NCBI GenBank assembly: GCA_040389165.1 | Contig: JAZKAK010000009.1 | Location: 1 to 47,921, forward strand | DNA: 47,921 nucleotides | Reading direction: 5' to 3' | Origin: CAIOTO01 sp040389165 | Lineage (GTDB): Bacteria > Pseudomonadota > Alphaproteobacteria > Paracaedibacterales > CAIOTO01 | Part shown: piece by piece, positions 32,364-41,748 of the stretch | How the letters are laid out: every line of letters starts with the position of its first letter | How positions within the stretch are numbered: position 1 is the stretch's first letter | The notes under the pieces: model-generated | Databases searched by the model: none | What the model saw: only the letters and a program-made list of their open reading frames with translations | Told to the model about the DNA's origin: nothing | Made by a program: the position numbers and the translations under genes

Positions 32364-33251
32364 CTAACTCATAACTTTAAAATGACGCTTAAGCGCCGGC
32401 ACTTGCATTGCCAATACCATAATAACGGCTGTCACTAAATTCAAATCTGATGCTTGCAAACCAAATTCATGCGTATTAAGCGCTATTGAAATAACAAAAC
32501 GATACAGAACAGCACCTAAAACACAGGCCAGCAATGCTTGTTTGATTGTTCGTGTCGGCAAAAGTGCTTCACCTAAAATCACCGCCGCTAAACCATAGAC
32601 GATTGTTCCAGTACCCATGCTAACGTCTGCAAAACCTTGCGTTTGTGCAAACAAAGCACCTGCCAAGGCAACATACGCATTTGAAACACTCAGGCCAAGC
32701 TGAATCATGCGTTGATCATTAATTCCTTTTGCACGTGCCATCTTAGCGTTACTGCCCGCGGCCCTAAGACCAAGACCAAGTTCAGTCCTTAGAAATAACA
32801 ACGCAACAAGCCCAACAATGGCCACAATGACAAGCAACGGTAGCAATAACGTTGAAACAGATGGAATAGCGAGGCTACTAAAGAATTCATTAAAAATTGT
32901 CTTCTCGCCAGAAAGCGCCATATTCGGACGCCCCATGATGCGTAAGTTAATGGAATACAAGGCTATCATTGTTAAAATACCTGCGAGTAAATTAAGCATT
33001 TTAAGGCGTGTTGCCATCAATGCCGTGATAAAACCGCTTAATGCTCCGCCGAGCATAGCCAATAACGTTGCCGTTAATGGGTGCATCCCGTACAAGATGC
33101 ACGCCGCACAAATAGCAGCGCCCAATGGAAAACTGCCATCAACGGTCATGTCTGGAAATTGAAGCGTACGAAAGGATAGATAGATGCCCATCGCCACAAT
33201 GCTGTAAATTAAACCAAGCTCAAGCGCGCCTGTAAGTTGAATAACGTTCAT
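32364..33251 (-). CDS. ABC transporter permease, TrpY-like (branched-chain permease fold)
   Basis: This 295-residue protein has about eight hydrophobic helices. Signs of the BPD_transp_2 fold include FRTLQFPDMTVDGSFPLGAA near the N terminus and ELGLGLRAAGSNAKMARAKGIN in the cytoplasmic coupling loop. That fold is shared by branched-chain amino acid permeases and TrpY-like proteins. It overlaps the binding-protein gene by 4 bp (ATGA), so the two are translationally coupled. Confidence 0.88.
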   Translation of the reverse strand: MNVIQLTGALELGLIYSIVAMGIYLSFRTLQFPDMTVDGSFPLGAAICAACILYGMHPLTATLLAMLGGALSGFITALMATRLKMLNLLAGILTMIALYSINLRIMGRPNMALSGEKTIFNEFFSSLAIPSVSTLLLPLLVIVAIVGLVALLFLRTELGLGLRAAGSNAKMARAKGINDQRMIQLGLSVSNAYVALAGALFAQTQGFADVSMGTGTIVYGLAAVILGEALLPTRTIKQALLACVLGAVLYRFVISIALNTHEFGLQASDLNLVTAVIMVLAMQVPALKRHFKVMS

Positions 33252-34255
33252 TTTTTTGTTCCAATCAGAATAACATCTTTATTAAGGCTTTGCGGTACTG
33301 AAATGCCCAACATTTTAAGTGTTTTTTCATTCACATAGACGTGCAAATCGTGCGTATTATCAATGTTCTTTTCCATCTTTTCATGCTTTAGAATACGCAC
33401 AATAAGTGCGCCAGTCTTTTGCCCCAGTTGGAAACGATCATATCCACGGGTCGCAAGGGCGCCATTGTGAACGGATCCAGTATCACCAGCAAAAACAGCA
33501 AGCTTTGCGATTGAAGCAACCTGCACAATGCTCGCCATCGCTGAAACAGCTGTATTATCGTTGGGCACATAAATGGCATCAACGCGCCCAGCAAGACTTT
33601 GCGCAGCACCCGCAACATCACTTGTTTTGGCCGCAATCGCAGGTATCAACACAATATTTTCTTTTTCGCACAGCGCTTTGAGTTCACGCACCACGTGCGT
33701 TGAGTTAACTTCACCGGCATTGTAAATAACACCAATTGTTTTAAGATTAGGTAAAAATTCTCGCATAAGCGCGATTTGACTATCCAAAGGCAGTGCATCC
33801 GATACACCGAACACATTATCTTTGACTAATTTGGCATCAACAGGGTTTGTGACAGCTGTAAAAACCAACGGGATAGCATGGGACGTTGCCACAGAAAGCA
33901 GCGCCTGAGCAGAGGGAGTTGAAATGCCAACCATAACAGCAGGGTTCTGCCCAGCTTGCATTTTTGCAATTTGCGCTGCAGTTGCCAGATTTCCTTGGGC
34001 ATTCTGATAGGTAATTTTAATTGTTTGACCATCGATATAACCAGCTGATTTCAGCGCATCAATAATTCCACGACGTTCTTCGTCTAGTGCGGGATGTTCA
34101 ATAATTTGTGATAAACAGATAAGCGGGAGAGTCGGTTGAAGCGCACCAGCAGGTTCAGACGTTTTTTTTAAAAGAAGAAAGCCAATACAGGCAGCTAAAC
34201 TAACGCTGATCAGAATAATTTTGAGATTTTTTTTCATTGGTACATTCACTTTCAT
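33248..34255 (-). CDS. ABC transporter substrate-binding protein, TrpX-like
   Basis: This 335-residue protein has an N-terminal export sequence (about 8-28) with LAAC in the middle of the hydrophobic core. That could be a lipobox, but the hydrophobic run continues after the Cys, so membrane anchoring is just as likely. The rest is a two-lobed periplasmic-binding fold of the ABC_sub_bind family (PLVFTAVTNPVDAKLV, GVIYNAGEVNS and YVPNDNTAVSAMASIVQVA). Members are proposed to bind aromatic amino acids. It is the first gene of the five-gene uptake cluster. An internal start at Met7 is possible. Confidence 0.88.
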   Translation of the reverse strand: MKVNVPMKKNLKIILISVSLAACIGFLLLKKTSEPAGALQPTLPLICLSQIIEHPALDEERRGIIDALKSAGYIDGQTIKITYQNAQGNLATAAQIAKMQAGQNPAVMVGISTPSAQALLSVATSHAIPLVFTAVTNPVDAKLVKDNVFGVSDALPLDSQIALMREFLPNLKTIGVIYNAGEVNSTHVVRELKALCEKENIVLIPAIAAKTSDVAGAAQSLAGRVDAIYVPNDNTAVSAMASIVQVASIAKLAVFAGDTGSVHNGALATRGYDRFQLGQKTGALIVRILKHEKMEKNIDNTHDLHVYVNEKTLKMLGISVPQSLNKDVILIGTKK

Positions 34256-34517
34256 TTTGCTTTAATCCATGTCCTATTGTTCGAAATTCCTTTGTAAAAG
34301 GGCTAAATCGAAAAAAGGAATGATAAGCATTAAAAAAGAAATGGTACGACACGGTAAAAAATCACAAGTTCCAAAAACTTTCATCATTATGAATGATTTA
34401 TCGTGCACATTGCAAGAGAAAAATAAAGACGAATACAACAGTTCTATTAAATCACTTGCGAGATTATATAAATAATGCTAAAAGCATAAAACACCCCAAT
34501 AATAACGGTATATTCAC

Positions 34518-35411
34518 GTGTTGCTCTCACGATTACTCTATTTGCTTTGCGTCACTCTATTTCTGTCAAGCTGCTCACAATACTCAGGCGATCAAACACA
34601 GGTTACGGGTATGTGCCGCAGTTGCAAACCTTACTATGTGCGCGGCTCTTGGCATCATCCACAAAAATTTTATGAATATTCCGAAGAAGGCCTAGCATCG
34701 TGGTACGGCCCGGGCTTTCACGAGAAAAAGAAAGCATCTGGAGAGCGATTCGATCAACATAATCTAAATGCTGCTCACAGAACATTGCCATTACCCACCA
34801 TTGTACGTGTGACAAATCTTGAAAACGGAAAATCAGTTGTTGTCTTGGTTGATGATCGCGGTCCCTATACATACAGCGGACGAATCATTGACTTATCCAT
34901 GGGCGCAGCAAAAGTCATCGGTTGCTACCAAAAAGGCCTGGCACGTGTTCGTGTGGAGTCATTGGTCGAAGATAGTAAGGCGCTGTCGGATTATTTACAT
35001 AAGCATCACATGGGTAAGGAACGCTTAAAGCGAACATGGCAGCAGATTTATGAGCAAGAAATAAAAGGTAATTATTTGGGAACACCGCAGCCACTCGAAG
35101 AAAAACCAATTTTTCAAGAAGTTGCTAAAAAAGAAGCCGTTAAAAAAGCGAATCCGAGTCGCCAAGAAAAAGCATCAAAGGCAGTCACAAAAAGTGAATC
35201 AAAGCCCTATGTTATTAACGTAAAACAAACATTTTCTGATAAAGCCAGCGCGAATACGTTTGCTAAAAAGTTTGAATCTAAGTTCCCCACCCGCGTCGTT
35301 TCCGAAAAAAGAGCTGGCGGCAAGGAAACATGGCGCGTTCAGGCGGGCCCATTTACAGATGAATCAAAAACAGATGCGCTACGTAAGCAAATCAAGCAAT
35401 TGACAAGCTAA
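34518..35411 (+). CDS. rlpA: RlpA-like septal lipoprotein with SPOR domain
   Basis: Starting at GTG 34518, the protein opens with a lipoprotein signal (lipobox LSSC, Cys19). A double-psi beta-barrel domain follows (about 59-150) with GLASWYGPGFHEKKKASGERF, the His at AAHRTLP and VDDRGPY. After a charged linker a SPOR domain closes the protein (about 221-295). RlpA proteins are outer-membrane lytic transglycosylases that cut glycan strands lacking stem peptides, and SPOR domains target them to the division septum. There is no ATG near the signal, so GTG (or the adjacent TTG) must be used. It is divergent from the importer cluster. Confidence 0.9.
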   Translation: MLLSRLLYLLCVTLFLSSCSQYSGDQTQVTGMCRSCKPYYVRGSWHHPQKFYEYSEEGLASWYGPGFHEKKKASGERFDQHNLNAAHRTLPLPTIVRVTNLENGKSVVVLVDDRGPYTYSGRIIDLSMGAAKVIGCYQKGLARVRVESLVEDSKALSDYLHKHHMGKERLKRTWQQIYEQEIKGNYLGTPQPLEEKPIFQEVAKKEAVKKANPSRQEKASKAVTKSESKPYVINVKQTFSDKASANTFAKKFESKFPTRVVSEKRAGGKETWRVQAGPFTDESKTDALRKQIKQLTS

Positions 35412-35570
35412 GGACGCCGTCCCTTCAAGCGCATATATATGGCTGTGACACGGATCAAAGAAGCTTGGAATTTATTCAACGCCATACGAAAACGTGCACA
35501 CTGCGTTGTATGGATTTTTGATAAAAAGAAGCTTGGATGGTCAATGCAATTCTTAGTGTTTACGTGTGAC

Positions 35571-36152
35571 TTACGAATGATGCTTTCCCGGTTCCCAAAG
35601 CACATCCAAGCGACCATTATCATTGGCAACGCGTGCCATGACAAAAAATACATCGGATAAGCGATTGATGTATTGCAGTAAATAAGGATTCAATGGTTCA
35701 TCCATATGCAAGGCAACAATGCTGCGTTCAGTTCGCCTAGCAAGCGTTCTGCATATATGTAATTGCGCCGAAAACATCGTTCCGCCTGGCAAAACAAAAG
35801 AGTTAAGCGGGCTTAAATGTGCGTTATAACGTGCTAAATCATCATCGAGACGTTGCACTTGATGTGCGGAAATACGAAGCGCTACTTGAGTTTGGTCTGG
35901 CATACATAAATCAGCACCCACATCAAATAGATCATTTTGCAGGGTATTGAGATCGCTGTGTAAATCATTTGAATGTTCAGGGCGTACTGCGGTTGCTTCT
36001 ATCGCCAATGCCAGGCCGATGGCGCTATTGAGTTCATCTACGCAACCGATGGCCTCGATGCGCGGGCAGTATTTTGATACGCGTTTTCCGTTGCCAAGGG
36101 ATGTTTTTCCTTGATCGCCGCCGCGTGTTGCGATGCATGTAAGTTGAACCAT
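35571..36152 (-). CDS. Cob(I)alamin adenosyltransferase, PduO type
   Basis: This 193-residue protein makes adenosylcobalamin from cob(I)alamin and ATP. The PduO signature is intact (TRGGDQGKTSLGNGKRVSK, residues 9-27; DELNSAIGLAL at 39-49) and CRTLARRTERSIVAL contributes the conserved Arg residues. No B12 synthesis or B12-dependent enzyme gene adjoins it, so it probably serves salvage of imported corrinoid. It is convergent with rlpA and 73 bp downstream of the efflux pair. Confidence 0.93.
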   Translation of the reverse strand: MVQLTCIATRGGDQGKTSLGNGKRVSKYCPRIEAIGCVDELNSAIGLALAIEATAVRPEHSNDLHSDLNTLQNDLFDVGADLCMPDQTQVALRISAHQVQRLDDDLARYNAHLSPLNSFVLPGGTMFSAQLHICRTLARRTERSIVALHMDEPLNPYLLQYINRLSDVFFVMARVANDNGRLDVLWEPGKHHS

Positions 36153-36225
36153 GAGTGCATTTCTTTATGGATTATTTTTTATGATCATACATGAATTAGA
36201 AAATCAGTTAAACAGTTAGATATTC

Positions 36226-37785
36226 TCAATGAGCATTCGACGTGTCCGCGTGATGTGTGGGTTTGGGGGCAAACCATATTGTAAATGCAGCGAAAGAGAA
36301 TGTAAAAGCGACGATCATAAAAATCTGATTGGTTGCAAGCATAATCGCTTGTGATTGAACATTTTGATCAAGGATATAGAGGGCTGCTTGTTGCCCGGCA
36401 GCACTTGTGTCTCCCAGACTGACGGCTATTTGGTTGGGGGATGCAACGCGACCCACAAGCTCGCTTTTAAAGATGTTGGTTTTGTTGTCCCAAGCGGTTG
36501 TGATAACAGACGTTGCAAAAGCACCTGATAAAGAGCGTATAAAACTCATCAGTCCTGCTGCCGAGGCTGTTTCATCTGGATTAACACTTGCAAGAGCTAG
36601 TCCTGTTAGTGGCACAAAGAAGAAGGGCAGTCCAATTCCCTGAATCAGCATGGGGATTGCAATTTGAGCATAGGTCATATCTGTCGTGCCAAACGCACGT
36701 ATATACGTAAATGCGGCAAGCCAAATGACGCCGCAAAAAACAAGTATACGAAGATCACATTTTTGTGCATAACGCGCAGCAAAAGGTGCGGCAATTAAGG
36801 CAAAGATGCCTGTGGCAGCTGTTGTGAAACCGGATTCGGTTGCTGTGTATCCCATATAAGTTTGTAGCCAAAGTGGCGTTAGAATTACTGAGCCAAAATA
36901 GGCACCAAAAGCAAGGCTTATGGTCACCACACTTGCACAATAGCCACGATGCCTAAAAACGCGCATGTTCACGATTGGTTTATCGTGTGTGAATTCCCAA
37001 ATCATAAAAGACGCAAATCCAATAAGTGTGATGATGAGAAAAGCCCATATCATATTCGATTCAAACCAATCATAGCTTTTTCCTTTGTCCAACATAAGTT
37101 GAAGCGCTGAAACCCACACGGCCAGCAGAATTAACCCAACAAAGTCAATTTTCTCTTTAATAATTTTTGTTTCAAATGAACGCAGTAATTTTAATACGGC
37201 TATTCCGCAGAAGAAGGCAATTGGAATATTAATATAAAAGATGAACGCCCACCCCCAGTTATCGCAAATGTATCCGCCAACAATTGGCCCCAGAACAGGC
37301 GCAATGAGTGTGGTCATACTCCAGAGGCCAATCGCTGCGCCTCGTTTCTCTTTGGGAAAGATTTGCATGAGCAACGTTTGTGAAAGTGGCATTATGGGCC
37401 CGCCAACCAACCCTTGAAGAATGCGCCCGCTAACGAGTGTTTCAAGGGAGTTCGCACATCCACAGAGCACAGAGAAAAGGCCAAATAACATGATGCATGT
37501 CGTAAATGTTTTCAACGTTCCAAATCGTTTGGTAAGCCATCCTGTTAGGGGGACTGTGATTGCCTCGGCTACAGCATAGGATGTTATGACATAGGTTCCT
37601 TCCGTGGCAGAAATAGCAAGGCCACCCGCAATATGGGGAACAGCGACGTTTGCGACGGTCATATCAAGCACAACGACAAAATTAGCCGCCGCTAAAAGTA
37701 GGGCTGCAAGAATCAAGTTGTTTCCTTGCAAAGAATAAGGAATTGAATTATTTCCTGATTGATATGCTCGTGTGTTGCTGCTCAT
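36226..37785 (-). CDS. MFS efflux pump, DHA2 family (EmrB-like)
   Basis: This 519-residue protein has about 14 hydrophobic helices. The DHA2 signs are LDMTVANVAVPHIAGGL in helix 1, the loop GWLTKRFGTLKTF and APVLGPIVGGYI in helix 5. EmrB exports hydrophobic drugs and uncouplers with protons, working with the periplasmic adaptor EmrA and an outer-membrane TolC. The gene overlaps the adaptor gene by 4 bp, confirming the pair. No TolC or regulator gene is seen nearby. Confidence 0.92.
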   Translation of the reverse strand: MSSNTRAYQSGNNSIPYSLQGNNLILAALLLAAANFVVVLDMTVANVAVPHIAGGLAISATEGTYVITSYAVAEAITVPLTGWLTKRFGTLKTFTTCIMLFGLFSVLCGCANSLETLVSGRILQGLVGGPIMPLSQTLLMQIFPKEKRGAAIGLWSMTTLIAPVLGPIVGGYICDNWGWAFIFYINIPIAFFCGIAVLKLLRSFETKIIKEKIDFVGLILLAVWVSALQLMLDKGKSYDWFESNMIWAFLIITLIGFASFMIWEFTHDKPIVNMRVFRHRGYCASVVTISLAFGAYFGSVILTPLWLQTYMGYTATESGFTTAATGIFALIAAPFAARYAQKCDLRILVFCGVIWLAAFTYIRAFGTTDMTYAQIAIPMLIQGIGLPFFFVPLTGLALASVNPDETASAAGLMSFIRSLSGAFATSVITTAWDNKTNIFKSELVGRVASPNQIAVSLGDTSAAGQQAALYILDQNVQSQAIMLATNQIFMIVAFTFSFAAFTIWFAPKPTHHADTSNAH

Positions 37786-38717
37786 TTTTTGTTATCCGAA
37801 ATATCAATATCGACCTGCATTGACAGGCCAACATAAAGTGGGTGTTTTTTTAAATCTTCGGGATCTATCGTGATCCGCACAGGAAGCCGTTGTACGACTT
37901 TGATCCAGTTCCCTGTTGCATTTTGAGCAGGGATCAGTGCAAAAGCGGATCCTGTCCCACCTGCTATTCCTGAAACTTTTCCGTGATAAATAATTGAATT
38001 TCCATGAAAATCAGAAGTAAGTTCTGTCCGTTGGCCAATGCGTACCTTGCTTAGTTGGACCTCTTTGAAATTAGCGTCAACATGTAGATTTTCAACAGGA
38101 ACAATAGACATTAATGGCGTTCCCGGCTGAACGTGCTGACCTAATTGGACTTGTCTTCTTGCAATAATTCCGTCAACAGGCGACTTGATAAATGTGCGAC
38201 TAAGATCGACAATTGCTTGCTCGACAGCAATGCTTGCTCCGCTTGTTGTCGCTTGTGCTGATTTGTATATATTTTCTGCATTTGTGATGTCTTCTTTGGA
38301 TACAGCGCCCGATTTTGACAGTGCTTGGTGACGATCAAAATGTAGTTTTGTTCGTTCACTTTCGGCTTTCGCTTTTGCCAGATCAGCTTCTGCACGCGCA
38401 AGTGTGAATTGCGCATCTGTGTTGTCAAGCGTGACAAGCAGATCGCCAGCTTTTACTGTATCTGTGTCATTTACGTTAATTTCTTTTACGATGCCGCTTA
38501 CAAAAGAAGTGGCTTGAGAAATTTCGGCACCAACATAGGCATTGTCAGTTGTTATGTGGCGTGATCCTATGAAATAATAATAGAGGCCATAGGCGGTGGA
38601 AATGGCCACGACTGAGACTGCTAGAATGAAAAACAACTGAATGCGTTTGGCCTTGGCATTAATTGGGTTGGGCGCATTAATTCCTGTTTTTTCCTCTGCC
38701 ATTGTTGTTGTGCTCAC
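37782..38717 (-). CDS. HlyD-family membrane fusion protein (EmrA-like)
   Basis: This 311-residue adaptor has one N-terminal membrane helix (about 26-48), a biotinyl-lipoyl fold (TDNAYVGAEISQATSFVSGI) and a coiled-coil hairpin (about 110-150). A second lipoyl half follows (SPVDGIIARRQVQLGQHVQPG), then a beta-barrel domain. It bridges the MFS pump to an outer-membrane channel. It is the first gene of the two-gene operon, with a long intergenic region upstream. Confidence 0.92.
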   Translation of the reverse strand: MSTTTMAEEKTGINAPNPINAKAKRIQLFFILAVSVVAISTAYGLYYYFIGSRHITTDNAYVGAEISQATSFVSGIVKEINVNDTDTVKAGDLLVTLDNTDAQFTLARAEADLAKAKAESERTKLHFDRHQALSKSGAVSKEDITNAENIYKSAQATTSGASIAVEQAIVDLSRTFIKSPVDGIIARRQVQLGQHVQPGTPLMSIVPVENLHVDANFKEVQLSKVRIGQRTELTSDFHGNSIIYHGKVSGIAGGTGSAFALIPAQNATGNWIKVVQRLPVRITIDPEDLKKHPLYVGLSMQVDIDISDNKK

Positions 38718-39053
38718 CGTATTTCGCCTTTGGTTTTTTTTAACGTCTTTACCTTCCTAGAATATAGCGATTCCATTAATAGATAATTAATTTGGAAGTT
38801 ATTCGTGTATCTCTTTAGAATCATATTTCCTGTCGCATACGATGATTAGCTTACTGAAGCAGGCTCGTGATGATAGGTGATCCTAGTCAATAGGCACTTT
38901 TATTTCTGATGGGTATACGTAGGTGATTGGCTTGTTAATGCTGAATATTTGTTTCGAGGTAATTTAATATTTTTAACATTAAATTAATATATTATTAACT
39001 ACATAAGTGTTTAATATATACATAAATCAACACGTACATAAGGATAAACATTC
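38718..39053. other. Divergent intergenic region between the efflux pair and the PaaK-like gene
   Basis: No gene or RNA is seen. It becomes very AT-rich toward the right-hand gene. A TTAA-N7-TTAA pattern at 38973-38987 matches the CtrA consensus, but in this base composition it is probably chance. AAGGA stands about 8 bases before the ATG at 39054. Confidence 0.5.
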
Positions 39054-40565
39054 ATGAAAGAAGAAAAAGACGTATCTCTTTTTGAAAAAATTAAATTTAT
39101 TTTTTTATATGGACGTGATTTTGTTTCAACATTAATGTACTTAAATTATAATATATTTGCTGGTGTCATGCGAATCGCAAATTCAACCTATTTAGACTTC
39201 ATAAGTGAACTCAGCGGACGCAGAGCATATTATCGCGCAAGCAAGCGAACGCCTGCATATAAAGATTTCCTAAACGCGTCAAAAGAAAAATCCATTTCTG
39301 AAACTGACAAAGAAAATTATATAAAAACGTACTCGATCGAACAACGCTGCAAGAGAGGTAAAATCTCAGCTAAAAATGTCATGATTGATGAGTCATCCGG
39401 CAGCACAGGAACGCCCTACAACTGGGTTCGAAGCAAAGCAGAGCGCCGAAAATCACATGGCGCGATACGCTATTTTGCACGCTACTGTTTTGGTGACACT
39501 TTTGATATTACAATAAATGCTTTTTCAATGGGAGCCTGGGCCACAGGCATGAATATGGGAAAAGCGTTAGAGCATAGCAGTATTGTCAAAAATACAGGAC
39601 CAGATATTGAAAAAATTTTCAACACATTAGACTTTTTTGGCCCAACGTATAAATACCTCATTTTAGGTTATCCGCCTTTCATTAAACAAATTATAGATAT
39701 TGCAAAAGAACGTAATTTTCCATTACATCTCTATCACCTGCAAACACTGGTTGGCGGTGAAGGAATGTCTGAAGGCTTGCGTGATTATTTGTCGACCCGT
39801 TTTAGAGACGTCTACAGTGGATATGGAGTAACAGATGTAGAAATTGGCCTTGCTGGTGAAACGCCGCTTTCAGTGGCCATTCGACGACTTGCGCGTGATA
39901 ATAATGACTTCAGGCAGCACGTTTTTGGCAGTGATTCAAGATTACCTATGCTTTTCCAATATAACCCGCTCGAACATCATGTTGAGGTTAACGATGACGG
40001 AGAACTTCTTTTTACGATTAATAGAGGTTCTGTTATTTCACCAAGAATACGTTATAACGCGCATGACCAAGGCGGTATTGCAAATTATGAAAAGATGAAG
40101 CAATACCTTACAGATGTTCGCATTGATATTAAAATGTTAACACCCAAAAATACGTTTCAGCTTAAATTTCCCTTTATGTGGGTTTATGGCAGAAAAGACT
40201 TTACCATTAGCATAATGGGTGCAAATATTTACCCTGAAGATATTGAGCAATGCGTTTATGCTGACCCGTTTTTGCGTGAAATCACGCGTTCTTTTTGCCA
40301 ATCAACAATGGAAACAAAGGAAAGCGCGATAAGACCCGTCTTTTATTTTGAAATTAATGTAACGCCCACTGAAGAGCTGAAATTAAAATTCCAAACAACA
40401 ATCACGGAGAATTTACGGAGAATAAATTTAGATTACAAAGCTGCCTGGAATGAGCATAAAGATGTACTGCTTCCTGAAATTCATTTGTATCCTATTGGCG
40501 AAGGTCCCTTCAAAATGGAAAATGGTCAAATCAAGCAGAGACGTATGTTGAAACCTGGTACGTGA
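39054..40565 (+). CDS. PaaK/CapK-like adenylate-forming enzyme
   Basis: This 503-residue protein belongs to the adenylate-forming ligase superfamily. The phosphate-binding loop is SSGSTGTP (114-121), the middle motif YSGYGVTDVE follows at about 254, and the C-terminal hinge has YGRKDFTISIMGANIYPEDIE (near 379; the key part is GRKD). PaaK-type enzymes activate aryl or fatty acids as acyl-AMP and pass them to CoA; CapK-like relatives work in capsule or surface polymer assembly. It is about 70 residues longer than PaaK, with an extra N-terminal stretch. None of the phenylacetate pathway genes adjoins it, so the substrate is open. Confidence 0.8.
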   Translation: MKEEKDVSLFEKIKFIFLYGRDFVSTLMYLNYNIFAGVMRIANSTYLDFISELSGRRAYYRASKRTPAYKDFLNASKEKSISETDKENYIKTYSIEQRCKRGKISAKNVMIDESSGSTGTPYNWVRSKAERRKSHGAIRYFARYCFGDTFDITINAFSMGAWATGMNMGKALEHSSIVKNTGPDIEKIFNTLDFFGPTYKYLILGYPPFIKQIIDIAKERNFPLHLYHLQTLVGGEGMSEGLRDYLSTRFRDVYSGYGVTDVEIGLAGETPLSVAIRRLARDNNDFRQHVFGSDSRLPMLFQYNPLEHHVEVNDDGELLFTINRGSVISPRIRYNAHDQGGIANYEKMKQYLTDVRIDIKMLTPKNTFQLKFPFMWVYGRKDFTISIMGANIYPEDIEQCVYADPFLREITRSFCQSTMETKESAIRPVFYFEINVTPTEELKLKFQTTITENLRRINLDYKAAWNEHKDVLLPEIHLYPIGEGPFKMENGQIKQRRMLKPGT

Positions 40566-40575
40566 TTAAATACGT

Positions 40576-40612
40576 GAACGACAATCGTTCGTGCAGCATG
40601 GAGAAGTCCATG
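40576..40612. terminator. Two small hairpins after the PaaK-like gene
   Basis: GAACGA/TCGTTC with a 3-base loop at 40576-40590 and CATGGA/TCCATG with a 4-base loop at 40597-40612. They lie just after the stop codon and before the second rpn gene. No T tract follows, so a terminator role is tentative. Confidence 0.3.
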
Positions 40613-40687
40613 TAGTACAATGTGAGGAATAATTACCCAAGCCGCACTTAAATCTGCTAAACTTGACCTAAATAATACGTGTAATTG

Positions 40688-41626
40688 ATGCAAAAAATGA
40701 AATTAGCACACGGTCGCCTGCTTGACCCCAAAGCAGATCTTGTTTTTAAAAAGATATTTGGGTGCAACAAAGACCTGATCAAGAGCTTTCTGAATGGTCT
40801 ATTGCCGCTTGCAGATGATGAGCTGATCGATACGGTCGAATACCTAACGCCAGAGCAAGTGCCCGTAACGCCGCTGCAGAAATACAGCATTGTTGATGTG
40901 CGTTGTTGTGATCAAAAAGGGCGTATTTTCATTGTCGAAATGCAGATGGGTTGGAGCCCAAGCTTTATGTCGCGCCTGCAATTTGGCACCGCTAAATCGT
41001 ACGTAAGCCAACTGGGCAAGGGCTTTGCCTATGAACAGCTCAACTCCGTCTATGGATTAAGTTTGGTTGGTGAAATTTTTGATCCCAACACAGATGAATG
41101 GTACCATCACTACAAAACAGTAAATATGGTCGATACTCGCAAGCAAATTCCGGGCATGGAAATGATCTTTGTTGAATTACCAAAATTCAAAACAACGACG
41201 CATTGGGAAAAGAAGCTTGGTATTTTATGGCTTAGGTTCCTCAATGAAATTGCTGACATGAAAGATATTCCGCAGGAATTCATCGATGTTCCCGAAATCA
41301 GTAAAGCGATTGAGCTGACGCAAGAAGCGTCGTTTAGCAAAGAAGAATTGGCGGGCTATGATGGCTATTGGGATCGTGTGAGTGTTGAGAAGACAGTTAA
41401 GAGCGATGCAGAGCGTAAGGGCAAGGCCGAGGGGAAAGCTGAGGGGAAAGCTGAGGGGAAAGCTGAGGGGCTTGCAGAGGGGAAAGCTGAAGGGCTTGCA
41501 GAGGGCGAGGCTAAGCGCAATCGTGAAGTTGTCCTTAAAATGCTTGCAAAGAATTTTGATGACGAAACGATTCTTGAATGCTCTGGCATTACTGCTGACG
41601 AACTTGACGCATTGAAAAAATCATAA
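40688..41626 (+). CDS. Second Rpn-family PD-(D/E)XK nuclease, with KAEG repeat
   Basis: It is a close paralogue of the protein at 16222-17205 along its whole length. The nuclease core keeps Asp70 (IVDVRC), Glu84 and Gln86 (FIVEMQ). The ATG at 40688 is preferred to the TTG just before it. In place of the other copy's xxQG array it has seven KAEG/LAEG units (residues 246-273), in the same position. The C-terminal segment (VLKMLAKNFDDETILECSGI) is shared again. Activity as a recombination-promoting nuclease is inferred from the family. Confidence 0.88.
   Translation: MQKMKLAHGRLLDPKADLVFKKIFGCNKDLIKSFLNGLLPLADDELIDTVEYLTPEQVPVTPLQKYSIVDVRCCDQKGRIFIVEMQMGWSPSFMSRLQFGTAKSYVSQLGKGFAYEQLNSVYGLSLVGEIFDPNTDEWYHHYKTVNMVDTRKQIPGMEMIFVELPKFKTTTHWEKKLGILWLRFLNEIADMKDIPQEFIDVPEISKAIELTQEASFSKEELAGYDGYWDRVSVEKTVKSDAERKGKAEGKAEGKAEGKAEGLAEGKAEGLAEGEAKRNREVVLKMLAKNFDDETILECSGITADELDALKKS
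41423..41506 (+). repeat. Seven 12-bp repeats encoding KAEG/LAEG
   Basis: The unit reads AAAGCTGAGGGG and variants, encoding four KAEG, then LAEG, KAEG and LAEG. The repeat is polar and charged, unlike the xxQG array of the paralogue, though both have a four-residue period. Confidence 0.88.
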
Positions 41627-41748
41627 GGCTAGATTTCCGTGCATATATTTTTGCCAACCGTGGAACTGACGTGGTGACTTCATTAAATTGATTGCCTTGC
41701 CTCTACCCATCAATCTATGAGAAGATTTTCTAACGATTACGAATTAAA

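Noticed and set aside
34256..34300. GTTCGAAATTCC resembling a tRNA T-arm
   Set aside because: No cloverleaf could be built around it; no acceptor or anticodon stem is present.
34269..34475. Open frame of 68 codons between the TrpX-like gene and rlpA
   Set aside because: No ribosome site, no recognisable domain, Lys/Ser-rich composition typical of AT-rich non-coding sequence.
35439..35660. Open frame of 73 codons after rlpA, overlapping the cobalamin adenosyltransferase gene
   Set aside because: It overlaps a confidently assigned gene on the other strand and has no ribosome site or family resemblance.
38973..38987. CtrA-type TTAA-N7-TTAA motif ahead of the PaaK-like gene
   Set aside because: The region is almost pure A/T, so the match is likely by chance and there is no functional reason for CtrA control.
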